Below are positions 43,001 through 50,749 of a stretch of DNA of 51,336 nucleotides, one piece after another. The notes beneath the pieces were generated by a model. It saw only the letters and a list, made by a program, of their open reading frames with translations, searched no databases and was not told where the DNA came from. The stretch comes from Asparagopsis taxiformis. Taxonomy: Eukaryota; Rhodophyta; Florideophyceae; Bonnemaisoniales; Bonnemaisoniaceae. The stretch is taken from positions 1 through 51,336 of the forward strand of contig JALQPE010001909.1 in the NCBI GenBank assembly GCA_030407315.1. The letters run 5' to 3'. Position 1 is the first letter of the stretch, and each line of letters begins with the position of its first letter. Position numbers and translations under genes: made by a program.

Positions 43001-43786
43001 GAAACGTAAGGATCCGTCCTTCTTCGGCACCAACACGATTGGTGACGCCCATTCGCTGGACGCGGGTTCGATAACCCCTTCGTTGAGCATCTTCGTGATC
43101 TGCTCCTCGGCTATCGTACGTAAAGCCGGACCCTGACGATAGGGCATTGAACGTATGGGCCGCGTGCCCGGTTCGAGTTCGATTCGATGCTCCGTAGCAT
43201 TGATTTCGCCGAGGCGTCCGCTCGTCCACATTGACGAATGTGTAGCTAGCATCTCGTTGATGCGCTTTCGTAAATCCTCGTCGTCGAGGTGCGACAAATC
43301 GATTGTCGACTGCCAATCCGTGGCGGGGTCGTTCCCCTTTTCGTTGACCAACGGGTCTGGCGTTTCGTCGCCCAACCCGTTCGTATTCGTCCGTGTCGTC
43401 GCGTCGACTAGCGGTAGGTTCAAAACCTTCGCGAGGGCTTCGCCGCCCTCACGCTTGAGTGGGACGATTCCCAGCGGGGAGCGTACCGCGTACGCAATCG
43501 TTGCGCCTTTCGGCAATTCGCGGTCCTTCTTCGTGAAGTTCGACACGATGATAGAGAACGTCTCTCTCGGTCCTACGTCGACCACTCCGTTGGCTATGCG
43601 CAGCCCATGCCGGAATTGCACCGACGCTTTCGGTTCGAGGAACACGAGTCCGGTCGCATCCGTCGTCACGTTGACGGTCCGTTGCGACATCGCCGGTACA
43701 CGCGTGTACTTCGTCAGGCGAACCGAGAACGTTCGGCTCGGCCTATTCGAGGCCGCGTTACGCTCGCGGCGTTTCGGGGGCTCCAC
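40097..43786 (-). CDS. pol: Pol polyprotein (RT, RNase H, integrase, chromodomain), element 2
   Basis: 1229 codons, uninterrupted. RT spans about residues 230-400 (VPKKDGSLRFCVDYRRLN at 253, D300 in TTLD, YLDD at 362-365). RNase H is about 505-635 (IDTDAS with D514, TERECYSV, RTDHEALRW). The integrase zinc motif has H813/H820 and C850/C853, with the catalytic triad D882 (IDILG), D942 (SDNG) and E978 (QVERYNR). The chromodomain is about 1175-1225 (YVVDDLLNHR, FLVKWVGYRNPTWEP). All catalytic residues are present, so it looks competent. The frame opens with GTG inside the protease ORF (73-nt overlap, -1 frame). In element 1 protease and RT share a frame, so this offset is more likely a one-base indel than a programmed shift. 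The chromodomain suggests targeting to methylated histone H3. Confidence 0.95.
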   Translation of the reverse strand: MEPPKRRERNAASNRPSRTFSVRLTKYTRVPAMSQRTVNVTTDATGLVFLEPKASVQFRHGLRIANGVVDVGPRETFSIIVSNFTKKDRELPKGATIAYAVRSPLGIVPLKREGGEALAKVLNLPLVDATTRTNTNGLGDETPDPLVNEKGNDPATDWQSTIDLSHLDDEDLRKRINEMLATHSSMWTSGRLGEINATEHRIELEPGTRPIRSMPYRQGPALRTIAEEQITKMLNEGVIEPASSEWASPIVLVPKKDGSLRFCVDYRRLNAKTIADSYPLPRMEDCLDSLGDAAIFTTLDCNAGYWQVPVSAEDRDKTTFTSFMGTYRYVRMPFGLRNAPATFQRTLDIILSGVRWQSCLVYLDDVIVFSKDLESHLGHVDQVLSLLRAAGVTLKLTKCSFFQPRVDYLGHVITPGKLHVAARNKEAFRTATFPRDKTQCRSFLGAANVYRRFVKAYAEIARPLNTMLKKDASPDWTNPTDAQTNAFETLKTILVSPPVLHLPKAGRPFMIDTDASAYQLGATLLQQQNEDKPNEWVPIGYWSKTLNETERGYSATERECYSVVWAITSLRPYVEGQRFTVRTDHEALRWLMTLTDASGRLLRWRLRVAEFDFEVTYRPGRVHQVPDALSRVISTYDDGRPVDDDVPSYGDTVLVTTRSRRQPTRNGQGRTTSVRKKATNARGHDDPSNETRDERTSATTAGHDGLEFNRDATLDDVLDEEPDFLDEQRAAEDDSARVPPADVQLPITRDELIEAQREDAFCQTILTRQSETQDAAFFEGHDGLLRRRNPHGEERTQIVVPASLRPRLLELTHHHVLAGHPGQTRMYYTLRRTYYWPAMAADIHATVRNCVGCAKNRVKLRKRTNPLRLFPATEPLRDLCIDILGPLTKTTRGNRFILVITDRFTKLTRVVPLRNIDSANVASAFVNAWVFSYGPPRTLISDNGKQFAAKFFQRVCNEIGVTNVFTSTYHPQTNGQVERYNRTILAMLRNYVNENQNDWDRYASALTFAYNTHVHSSTGTTPFDLILTNPPPPLALHTSVTNRELPDGGGRATYVRELATTMDNAYRTLKAAQARYKRNFDKRVRVSNRNIRAGEYVFIDPTDGTTKGTKLGNHALGPFRVLRNDVRTFVIQRGDVVERVNSDRVAYAPTPANAPPPEPYDATEADLDKNRDGPAYVVDDLLNHRVNEDGTLDFLVKWVGYRNPTWEPRRNVSEESVSRYFARVRRATT

Positions 43787-44685
43787 GTTTGGATTCGTCT
43801 CCTCCCCTCCTCGTACGGAGTCGTCGTATCGCCCTCCGCGATAATGGGTATCGTATCCCCCCGATGGAGGTCGATTGTCTGCGCTCGACAGCGTATAGCA
43901 TCGACATGCTTCGACATGAACGACGTGCCCATTATAACGGGGACAGCCAGCGTGTTGGCTACGAAGAATTTTACGCGGAACAGCGAGTTCCCCAGCCTGA
44001 CACGAAGCAGGATGGCGCCTTCGATAGGCAAACGTCGCCCGTTGGCGTCTCCGAGCTTCGGCAGCTCTTCGTCACGTAGACAGCGGTCGACCCAGTCGTA
44101 GGGTAGTAAACTTGTTCGTATCAAGTTGTAGCCGCTGCACGTATCCATCGCGATGGTAATCGCCCTCATCACGTTGAGGTCTAGTCCGATCGTTCCGGAT
44201 ACGATATAATGCTTCGACGCAAGTAGGCACGTATGCCCGTCGAGGACCAACGGTTCGGTCCTGACCGGCGCGCGGTCTACGTCTTCGCTAGCGGTTCGTC
44301 GCTTCATCGTGTGAGCCCGTATGGCTTCTTTTGCGTCGACACGCTTCGTATAAGCCGCGTGTTTGGCTTTCTCGCGCTCGGAAGCGTCGTGCTTCCGGGT
44401 AGCGCGTCTCGCTCGTCTGCGAGGCTTCCTCTTCGTGTGAGGTTCGTTCGTCCCGTCGGACTTCGTTTCTTCCCCCACGTCGGGTGTCGTGTGACTCGAG
44501 TTGGCCTTCGCGGCCGTGAGCTTTACGTAGCTCTCGTTCATCGGTGAGCCTGCGGAGGACCAATCATCGACGTCGGTCGTCCCCCTTTTACGTAAGGGTT
44601 CAGGCGATGTGGGTGGCTCGTGACCTACATCGCCTGGTCGTTTCCCGGCGCGGGGCCGTTCGACACGTTGTCGTCGTGAGCCCAC
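43714..44685 (-). CDS. Protease frame of element 2
   Basis: Expressed after a -1 shift at 44640-44646; the coherent product begins about KRPGDVGHEPPTSP. A basic linker (KRKPRRRARRATRK) precedes a retropepsin domain: AMDTCSGYNLIRTSLLP (about 44240-44190) holds the catalytic Asp. ANTLAVPVIMGTSFMSK gives the conserved hydrophobic-Gly turn. The active site reads D-T-C-S-G, not the usual D-T/S-G-A. It ends at 43714, overlapping pol. It should cleave the Gag-Pol polyprotein. Confidence 0.85.
   Translation of the reverse strand: MGSRRQRVERPRAGKRPGDVGHEPPTSPEPLRKRGTTDVDDWSSAGSPMNESYVKLTAAKANSSHTTPDVGEETKSDGTNEPHTKRKPRRRARRATRKHDASEREKAKHAAYTKRVDAKEAIRAHTMKRRTASEDVDRAPVRTEPLVLDGHTCLLASKHYIVSGTIGLDLNVMRAITIAMDTCSGYNLIRTSLLPYDWVDRCLRDEELPKLGDANGRRLPIEGAILLRVRLGNSLFRVKFFVANTLAVPVIMGTSFMSKHVDAIRCRAQTIDLHRGDTIPIIAEGDTTTPYEEGRRRIQTWSPRNAASVTRPRIGRAERSRFA
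44601..44646 (-). promoter_or_regulatory. -1 ribosomal frameshift signal between gag and protease
   Basis: The minus strand reads GGGAAAC at 44646-44640, exactly in the X-XXY-YYZ phase of the gag frame (codons GGA at 44645, AAC at 44642). Three nucleotides later a stem of 14 bp begins: CAGGCGATGTAGGT (44636-44623) pairs with 44614-44601 around an 8-nt loop, with a single G-U. The gag stop TAG (44627-44625) lies inside the stem. Shifting -1 enters the protease frame directly. Confidence 0.85.
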
Positions 44686-46022
44686 GAAGCTCGTTCGTCA
44701 TCGTGACTCGTTTCCGCCTCGAGTGGCGTTTCGTCAGCGGAGGTCGTCACGTAGACTCCGCTGCGGCCATTACGCTGGCCATTCCGTTCGTTCGCCCACG
44801 GGCGGGGGTCACGTCGGTCATTACGAAAATCGCCGCGGCGCCTGTCGAAGGGCCTTCCCCCGTCACGATTGGGGTTTCGGAGTATCGTAGGCGGCGTGCC
44901 GTACCTCCGCGGGGTCACGTTCCCTCGCTCATCAGGTCGTTCCTGGTGACGCTTGGCCATTCGTTGGCGGAAGTACTCAGCCTGACGTGGGTTGCTCTTC
45001 ACGTGGAAGAGGTAGTACTTGTACGCGAAAAAGATCCGTTGATCTGGCGTCAGACGCGGACACGTAAACGTCGAGTGGCCATCTTCGCGGCATGACCAAC
45101 ACGACAGCGTCCAGTAATCATTCGGGATTACGGAGTGCGCCAATTGCGTCTGCTCGCTCGTGAGCTTCGGCACGTCCTCGCATGGACGGTTCAATCGAGC
45201 TTCGAGCTCGTCCGGCTTTTCGTTTGCCGTTTTCGTATCGTTGGGCGGCGGCCCGTTCGTGAAGAGGATCGCCTCCAAATTCTCGGCAACGTGAACCGCA
45301 GCGAGCGACACGTCGTCGTCGTCCCTCGCGGGGATGTTCGGGTTACCATCGTGGTAACTGGGCTCGTTAGCCCGTTCATTACGTAAGTACGCGGACTCAT
45401 CGTAGTCCGCGAACTTCCTCGACTCGTGGTCGGAAATAGCCAACGTAGGCTTCACCGGAAACCGCACTTTCGGTTTCGCGGCTGACGCGACAGCTGCCGT
45501 ACGTGCACGGAAGGTCGTTCCTTCGGCCGTCGCCAATCGTCTCACAACGGTGAGGTCGTTCCTCTCTCGTTCGGGGAGTGACCGGAGTCGTTCCGTCACT
45601 GCTGCCCGCGTCGAGGGCAGCAAACCACGTACGTAGTGGTGAACGAGGAGTCGATCCGTAAACACGTAGTTACACGCCCGCGTGGCGGTGTCGAGTCTAT
45701 CAGCGTACTGATTCTCGTCCTCGTTAGGACTCTGCGTGATCATCGTGACCTTTTCGTAGGCCTCCTGCAGCACGTCGTCTTGCAGATATCGTTTGATCAA
45801 CGCGTTGATTACGTGAGGCCACGAGAACCTCTTCGTCGGATCAGTCGTGATCACACCAGTCGTACACTGGGAATCGTAGAACCGTCGGGCGTCCCCTTCG
45901 AGGAAGAAGTGCAGCGCACGTACTGCCACTCCCTCGCACACTCCGAGTGTGCTGAACCCATCACGTATTTGGGCGAGGAATCCGAGTAACGTAATCGGAT
46001 TCCGGCCGGAGAACGGCTTCAA
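44625..46022 (-). CDS. gag: Gag (capsid and zinc knuckle), element 2
   Basis: 465 codons ending at TAG 44627-44625. A Ty3-type Gag domain covers about residues 1-170 (KPFSGRNPITLLGFLAQI, AVRALHFFLEGDA, then KRYLQDDVLQEAYEK and YADRLDTATRACNYVF). A CCHC zinc knuckle is at C308-C311-H316-C321 (spacing 2-4-4). The tail is Arg/Asn/Gly-rich. There is no ATG: the frame opens with TTG, overlapping the stop of the upstream ORF by 4 nt, and the capsid domain begins at once. The two frames thus probably form one Gag separated by a single-base indel, not two proteins. Confidence 0.88.
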   Translation of the reverse strand: MKPFSGRNPITLLGFLAQIRDGFSTLGVCEGVAVRALHFFLEGDARRFYDSQCTTGVITTDPTKRFSWPHVINALIKRYLQDDVLQEAYEKVTMITQSPNEDENQYADRLDTATRACNYVFTDRLLVHHYVRGLLPSTRAAVTERLRSLPERERNDLTVVRRLATAEGTTFRARTAAVASAAKPKVRFPVKPTLAISDHESRKFADYDESAYLRNERANEPSYHDGNPNIPARDDDDVSLAAVHVAENLEAILFTNGPPPNDTKTANEKPDELEARLNRPCEDVPKLTSEQTQLAHSVIPNDYWTLSCWSCREDGHSTFTCPRLTPDQRIFFAYKYYLFHVKSNPRQAEYFRQRMAKRHQERPDERGNVTPRRYGTPPTILRNPNRDGGRPFDRRRGDFRNDRRDPRPWANERNGQRNGRSGVYVTTSADETPLEAETSHDDERASWAHDDNVSNGPAPGNDQAM

Positions 46023-47026
46023 CGTAGGAAAAGTCCCTCCAGCTCACGTTTGAGCTTATGTACGCTTTGACTCTCGTTCACGTAGAGATGTTCACGTACA
46101 TCGTTAAGTCGGTACATGCGGTACGACACCACGTTCGCAAATGCGTCGAGCATTGTCGTGTGCTCTGCCAACGCGTGGCAAACGGGTCCGAGGGCGTTCC
46201 CTGGTAAGCGTACCGCGTCGGCACGTTCGTTTTCGTGGACTCGCGTGTCCGTCGTGCCGAACGTACCCAGCCACGGAATGTACGTTTCACGTGGCGGGGG
46301 AGCTCTCGTATCGAATTGCGCAGCACGTGCTGCGTCCGCCGACCGCGCGTGGTCTGGCGTATCGTTAAAACGTAATTGCCTTCGTGGCGTCTCGTCGGGG
46401 TGGGCGATGGCTCGTTGCACTGTCGCCCCCCTTCCGTACGTTGTCGGGGTCGTCGGACCGGGTGTTGGTGGGTATCCTCCCGGAACGGCCGGGGAGGATT
46501 GCGAGTTATAGGCGCGCGAGCCTTCGTAATTCGGATCGCTTCCGCTCGGCGGAGCGGAACGTCCGGCGACGATTTCGTTGAATACTACGACAAACGAGTC
46601 GAGTCTTCCCTCCACGGCGGAGAGGCGGTTTCGTAAATCTTCGTTTTCCCGTTCGAGGGTCGCTGAGCGTTCACGTAACGCACGAGCTTCGCGCTCCGAG
46701 ACTCCGAGTCTCTGCCTTACGGCTTCGTCGACGGCCGCGTCGCTCGCCCTTTCGATGTGACCTCGAAGGTCTTCGTACACTACACGTAGTGCCGTGGGAG
46801 TCACGTTCCCTTCGTTGAGCTGACCGCGCGTTGCGGGGTCCATACTCACGGACTCAAACGGGCTTACCGTACGTGGTAGCTGGCCGATCGCCTCGATATC
46901 CGGCGGGATAGATCGATCAGTCGCGAAGATCGCTTCTGCTGACAAGGCCACGTCGGCTTCGGCGTCCGCTGACGTTGGCAACGGTTGCCTGGGCGACGCG
47001 CTGGAATTCGACACAGCGTAATTCAT
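46019..47026 (-). CDS. N-terminal part of Gag, element 2
   Basis: ATG 47026 (MNYAVSNSSASPRQ) is the first good start after the PBS. Residues 1-100 are low-complexity and acidic, about 105-155 form a coiled coil (VSEREARALRERSATLERE, then DLRNRLSAVEGRLDSF), and a Pro/Gly/Ser-rich linker and a helical end (ESQSVHKLKRELEGLFLR) follow. It runs straight into the capsid frame, -1 relative to it. No canonical slippery heptamer is seen at that junction. The coiled coil may serve Gag multimerisation. Confidence 0.75.
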   Translation of the reverse strand: MNYAVSNSSASPRQPLPTSADAEADVALSAEAIFATDRSIPPDIEAIGQLPRTVSPFESVSMDPATRGQLNEGNVTPTALRVVYEDLRGHIERASDAAVDEAVRQRLGVSEREARALRERSATLERENEDLRNRLSAVEGRLDSFVVVFNEIVAGRSAPPSGSDPNYEGSRAYNSQSSPAVPGGYPPTPGPTTPTTYGRGATVQRAIAHPDETPRRQLRFNDTPDHARSADAARAAQFDTRAPPPRETYIPWLGTFGTTDTRVHENERADAVRLPGNALGPVCHALAEHTTMLDAFANVVSYRMYRLNDVREHLYVNESQSVHKLKRELEGLFLR

Positions 47027-47107
47027 AGACCGTCGTCTGTAGCACGTAGCTTTTCGTTAACGTAAAAGAGCTCAACCTCGTTGGTTGTCGTTATGCTCGT
47101 AGCAACT

Positions 47108-47124
47108 TCTAGGTCGAGAGACCA
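47108..47124 (-). promoter_or_regulatory. Primer-binding site of element 2
   Basis: One base after the 5' LTR (minus strand) the sequence reads TGGTCTCTCGACCTAG. TGG would pair with the CCA end of a tRNA, and the rest should match the 3' acceptor and T-arm of the primer. The matching tRNA cannot be named from this window. Confidence 0.6.
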
Positions 47125-47125
47125 G

Positions 47126-47784
47126 TGTGGAACCACGTTAGTTAGCTAGATAGCTGGTACGAGCCACGGACACGCTGTCCTTACGAAACGAAACGAGCAG
47201 TCCACCCGCTGGTGTTTTGACTGTATTGTTAGGTAGGAAGGTAGAGTGGTTAGCGAGTAGACACGAGCGTCACGACGCAACAATCCACGCGAGGATTACG
47301 TTAGCAACGAGGTGGTACGTCACCGGAGGCGCTCTCGACCAAGCCCGGAGGCACTACACGCAATCAGCCTTACGTGCGGCGATGGGTAGGGAGTACGCAG
47401 CTCGACGGAGACGAAGCCTCGTTAGGCAAAACGTAAACGTAAACGTAGAAGTCAGTCGTAGACTAGAGCCGTTGCTCGATCGTTGTCTTGTCCCCTTTCC
47501 CTCCCGGCACGATGCCAATACCTATATGGCCACGATGGCATCGCTTTACAGTGTAAACACTGCTCGTAACGTCCCCGAATGGGAAAGGACCTTGTGGGTC
47601 ACACGTAGGGACCCGTTGGTCCGTTGGCCGTTGCCAATACGTTCGTTGCACACGTGTGCAGGTTGCGCGCGCGCCATGCGCCAGCAATGTTCGTTCATTG
47701 CTGTCGCCGGTCGTGTCCGCCGAAATTCGAATTCCGCGGAAAAACGTAAATATTTGCAATTTCGGAATTGCCACGTATACTACA
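47126..47784 (-). repeat. 5' LTR of element 2
   Basis: 659-bp direct repeat of the LTR at 34320-34977. It is followed in plus orientation by the target duplication GAGCT (47785-47789). In transcription direction (minus) it is the promoter-bearing LTR. No TATA box was assigned. Confidence 0.95.
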
Positions 47785-47895
47785 GAGCTGTCAGAGAAAT
47801 GGAGACGACAGCTTCCCCAGTGCGGGAATTCTTCAGTAACCCGACAGGTGTCGGAAGCCCCGTGTCCGCGAACCCGACTAAGCTTAGGCGTCTAG
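47785..47895 (+). pseudogene. 3' part of the gene interrupted by element 2
   Basis: Begins with the right target duplication. The frame open at the left breakpoint continues here as ELSEKWRRQLPQCGNSSV and stops at TAG 47893-47895. Removing the 13.5 kb element and one GAGCT would give an uninterrupted 3' end. The following stretch, 47,896-48,590, has no supported gene. It contains three copies of GCGGACGTCCA or its complement at about 48310, 48375 and 48410, giving partial hairpins. Confidence 0.6.
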
Positions 47896-48589
47896 AGCCC
47901 AAAGTAATCCTTAAGATTTACAAAGATTGCCGCTATTGATGTACCTATGAATGCATGGGTGTTCCTTGATATACGGATAAGGATCAATTTGCTCTCAGCT
48001 GATGCCGCAAGCGATACACCATGAATGGACGGAGATGTCCATACGCTCATTCTCCCGGACAAATCAGCGAAGTATCTCTTGCGTACAGTAGAGATATCAC
48101 GTACATCATTGGTTCATCTAAAGCATATCAGGGGGTTACATATTCCTTTTTATAGGGGAGGTCAGTACCAATCGGTGCAGCAAGCTCAGGGGCTAACTCC
48201 GGCTAGCAGCAGCAACCGGTCCAAACGAAGCTGCTGTGAACTCCATGCGGGTGGAAGAGGAAGTGTTATATTCTGCGGAACTGGAGACACTCTTTGTTTT
48301 CGGAAGTGGACGCGGACGTCCAGTCTCTCAGTACGGGTCCTAGTCGGCCCCGAGATTTACTAGAACAAATGAACGTCCGCGTCCAAAAAAAAATAAAAAC
48401 TTTTTTGATGCGGACGTCCACTTTCTCTAGTACATTATGGCGGAATACTAGGACCCGACATCCAGTATAAAATATATCAGCGAAAACCGGGAGGGAAGAA
48501 ATTACAGCGGATGGTAAATTCAGGGCCCATATCGGACCGTATTTTGTTCTCTCATTTACGAAACTGCTCGTATACAATACGTCTCTCTA

Positions 48590-48745
48590 GAATAGGAAAT
48601 ACATATCTGGTCAGAATAGGAAATAAATACCCGGTTAGAGTAGGAAATACGTATCCAGCCAGAATACGGAATATGTATCCAGCCAGAATACGGAATATGT
48701 ATCCAGCCAGAATATGAAATACGTATCCAGCCAGAATACAAAATA
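48590..48745. repeat. 24-bp tandem repeat
   Basis: Six to seven units of CCAGCCAGAATACGGAATAT plus GTAT, the central ones nearly identical and the outer ones diverged (TAGGAAATAC). Simple minisatellite. No gene is supported in 48,746-48,940. Confidence 0.8.
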
Positions 48746-48949
48746 CCTGTCAGCATATCGTCGATCACCCATCTCCCTCACTATCGCGTTCTCCCTACCA
48801 TCCGAACGCCATGCACCATCATTGGCACATACTTCAAGAACCCTCACGACCTTGATTACAAAAAATTCGCTCCTTCCCAATACAATCCCCGCTTTCCTCG
48901 ACACCACCCCAGCCCATTAAATCATCAAGACATCAAACACGAACATGGT

Positions 48950-50060
48950 CAGCAAAATCTTACAACACTTGAAACCCACTCTCACTTCTATCGTATGCCC
49001 GAAAATATACACATACCAGAAACACCTCACAGCTTCATTCCCCATCTTCCTACATCCCTTCTTCACTCTCCTTCAGTCCTGCCGTTCCTGCTTCACCACT
49101 CCTGCATCACATACAAAACATCAACCCCAACAGTCAGTTCAAAAGCAACGCTTACCACGACAGATATCCTAGAAAACTCCTTACTTACCTCTCATCCATC
49201 CTACACACAATACAAACCATGATCCAAAAACCTTGCAATGAATAATCAAAGTCAGCAGTCCATATCTTCGCAAAACACATCCTGGCGCTCAATGAAACTT
49301 ACATTCTGTCATCAACATTCCTGCATCATCTACACAACATCGGAATCAACCACAACAGTCAGACTCAAAACCAACCTTCCCTCGCAGCATACTTTCAGAA
49401 CTCGCACATTTACCTTCGCTCCACACAATACACACCATGACTCAATAGGCTTCTAATGAAGAATATTGGATCAACAGCAACAGTCAGACTCAAAAACCAA
49501 CCTTCCTCGCTGCTTACTTTCAAAACTCGCACACTTACCTTACCCGTTCCATCCTGCACACAATAAAAACCATAAGTCACGTAATCGTGTAGCCAAGAAA
49601 AGTAGTCAGCATTCCGCATCTTCGCACAACCGGTCTGGGCGCCCAATGTGACTTACCTTCCGTCATCAATATTCCTCCATCACCTACACAACATCGGAAT
49701 CAATCGCAACAGTCAGATTGAAAACCAACGTTTCCCTCGCTACATACCCTGAGAACTCGCAAATGTACCTCTCATCCATCCTACACACAATACAAACCAT
49801 GATCCAAAAACCTTTCAATGAATAATCAAAGTCAGCAGTCCATATCTTCGCAAAACAAGTCTTGGTGCTCAGTGAAACTTACCTTCCGTCATCAACATTC
49901 CTGCATCATCTACACAACAGTCAGACTCAAAACCAACCTTCCCTCGCAGCATACTTTCAAAACTTCACGTACCTCTCTTCCATCCTCCGCTCAATACACA
50001 CCATGAGTCAACAGGCTTCCAATGAAAAATATCGCATCAACGGAAATAGTCAGACTCAAA
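48950..50060. repeat. Degenerate repeat array leading into transposon copy 2
   Basis: The anchor CAGTCAGACTCAAAACCAAC recurs at about 49131, 49357, 49484, 49709, 49920 and 50049, giving long (about 211-226 bp) and short (about 127-129 bp) units. Each unit contains CATCCTACACACAATACAAA-like text. Only the last two units occur at copy 1 (7127 and 7253). These look like subterminal repeats of the DNA transposon. Confidence 0.65.
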
Positions 50061-50110
50061 ACCCACGCTTCCCTCAACGCATACCCTCGAGGGTAGAGGA
50101 TGGAACGAAG

Positions 50111-50148
50111 GTACGTGCGCGAATCTTGATCAAGATTCGCGCACGTAC
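50111..50148. repeat. Perfect 38-bp palindrome, copy 2
   Basis: Identical to 7316-7353, centred on TGATCA, about 600 bp upstream of the transposase start. Confidence 0.85.
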
Positions 50149-50749
50149 AAAGCAAAGGCGGTCAAAGAATATCAGTCGATGATGAGGGCGGAGTGGAGCC
50201 TGCGGCGTCGACCGGACAGCTTTCAGCATCCGCTTAAGTCTTGCTGTGCATACTCGAAATCATCGCCGGCAGTGAGATTGAGTATGGCCCAAGCCATGGT
50301 CTCTGAATCCCCGAACAAAGATCCGGATCGAGAACAACGAATATAAACATATAATCATATATATGGAATCCATTTGCTTTCCTTACATGATCCGTGGCAA
50401 TATCCGCTGTAAAGCACATTCAGATTCCACGAAGTTCGGAAATAAAAAAGTTTATTATTACAAATGAATTAATTGAAAATTCATCTCCCAGGGCAGTCGT
50501 TCGTCCTTCCATGCACACGTTGCCAGCACGCAATGTGATGTAACAGTTGGAAATGATTGAACTCTCGGTTAAATTCCACCGTTGGGATGTCAGCTGGAGT
50601 GAGCAACAAAAACTACTCCCCACAAAACTACGAACGAACACGTTACATTCCAAGTCTCGAAAGCACCACAAAAATAAAATTGGTCGCATCTGGACGGCAC
50701 AGTCTCCCCTGTTCAGCTCGCAATCCTCCCTTTTGCGTCAAAACTCGAC

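Larger units (their letters stand above)
34320..47784 (-). mobile_element. Complete Ty3/gypsy chromovirus, element 2 (13.5 kb)
   Basis: Both LTRs are present, flanked by a 5-bp target duplication GAGCT (34315-34319 and 47785-47789). Read on the minus strand the order is 5' LTR, PBS, gag (two frames), protease, pol with chromodomain, non-coding repeats, an antisense ORF, PPT and 3' LTR. LTRs begin TGTAG and end CCACA on this strand. The two LTRs differ at about nine positions, mostly one-base indels, so the insertion is young. Its size exceeds most Ty3 elements because of about 5 kb between pol and the 3' LTR. Confidence 0.95.

Noticed and set aside
43714..43786. Programmed frameshift between protease and pol
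   Set aside because: No X-XXY-YYZ heptamer is present and the homologous element 1 keeps protease and RT in one frame.
48590..50060. CRISPR-like array
   Set aside because: Repeats are contiguous or degenerate with no unique equal-length spacers, and the context is eukaryotic transposon DNA.
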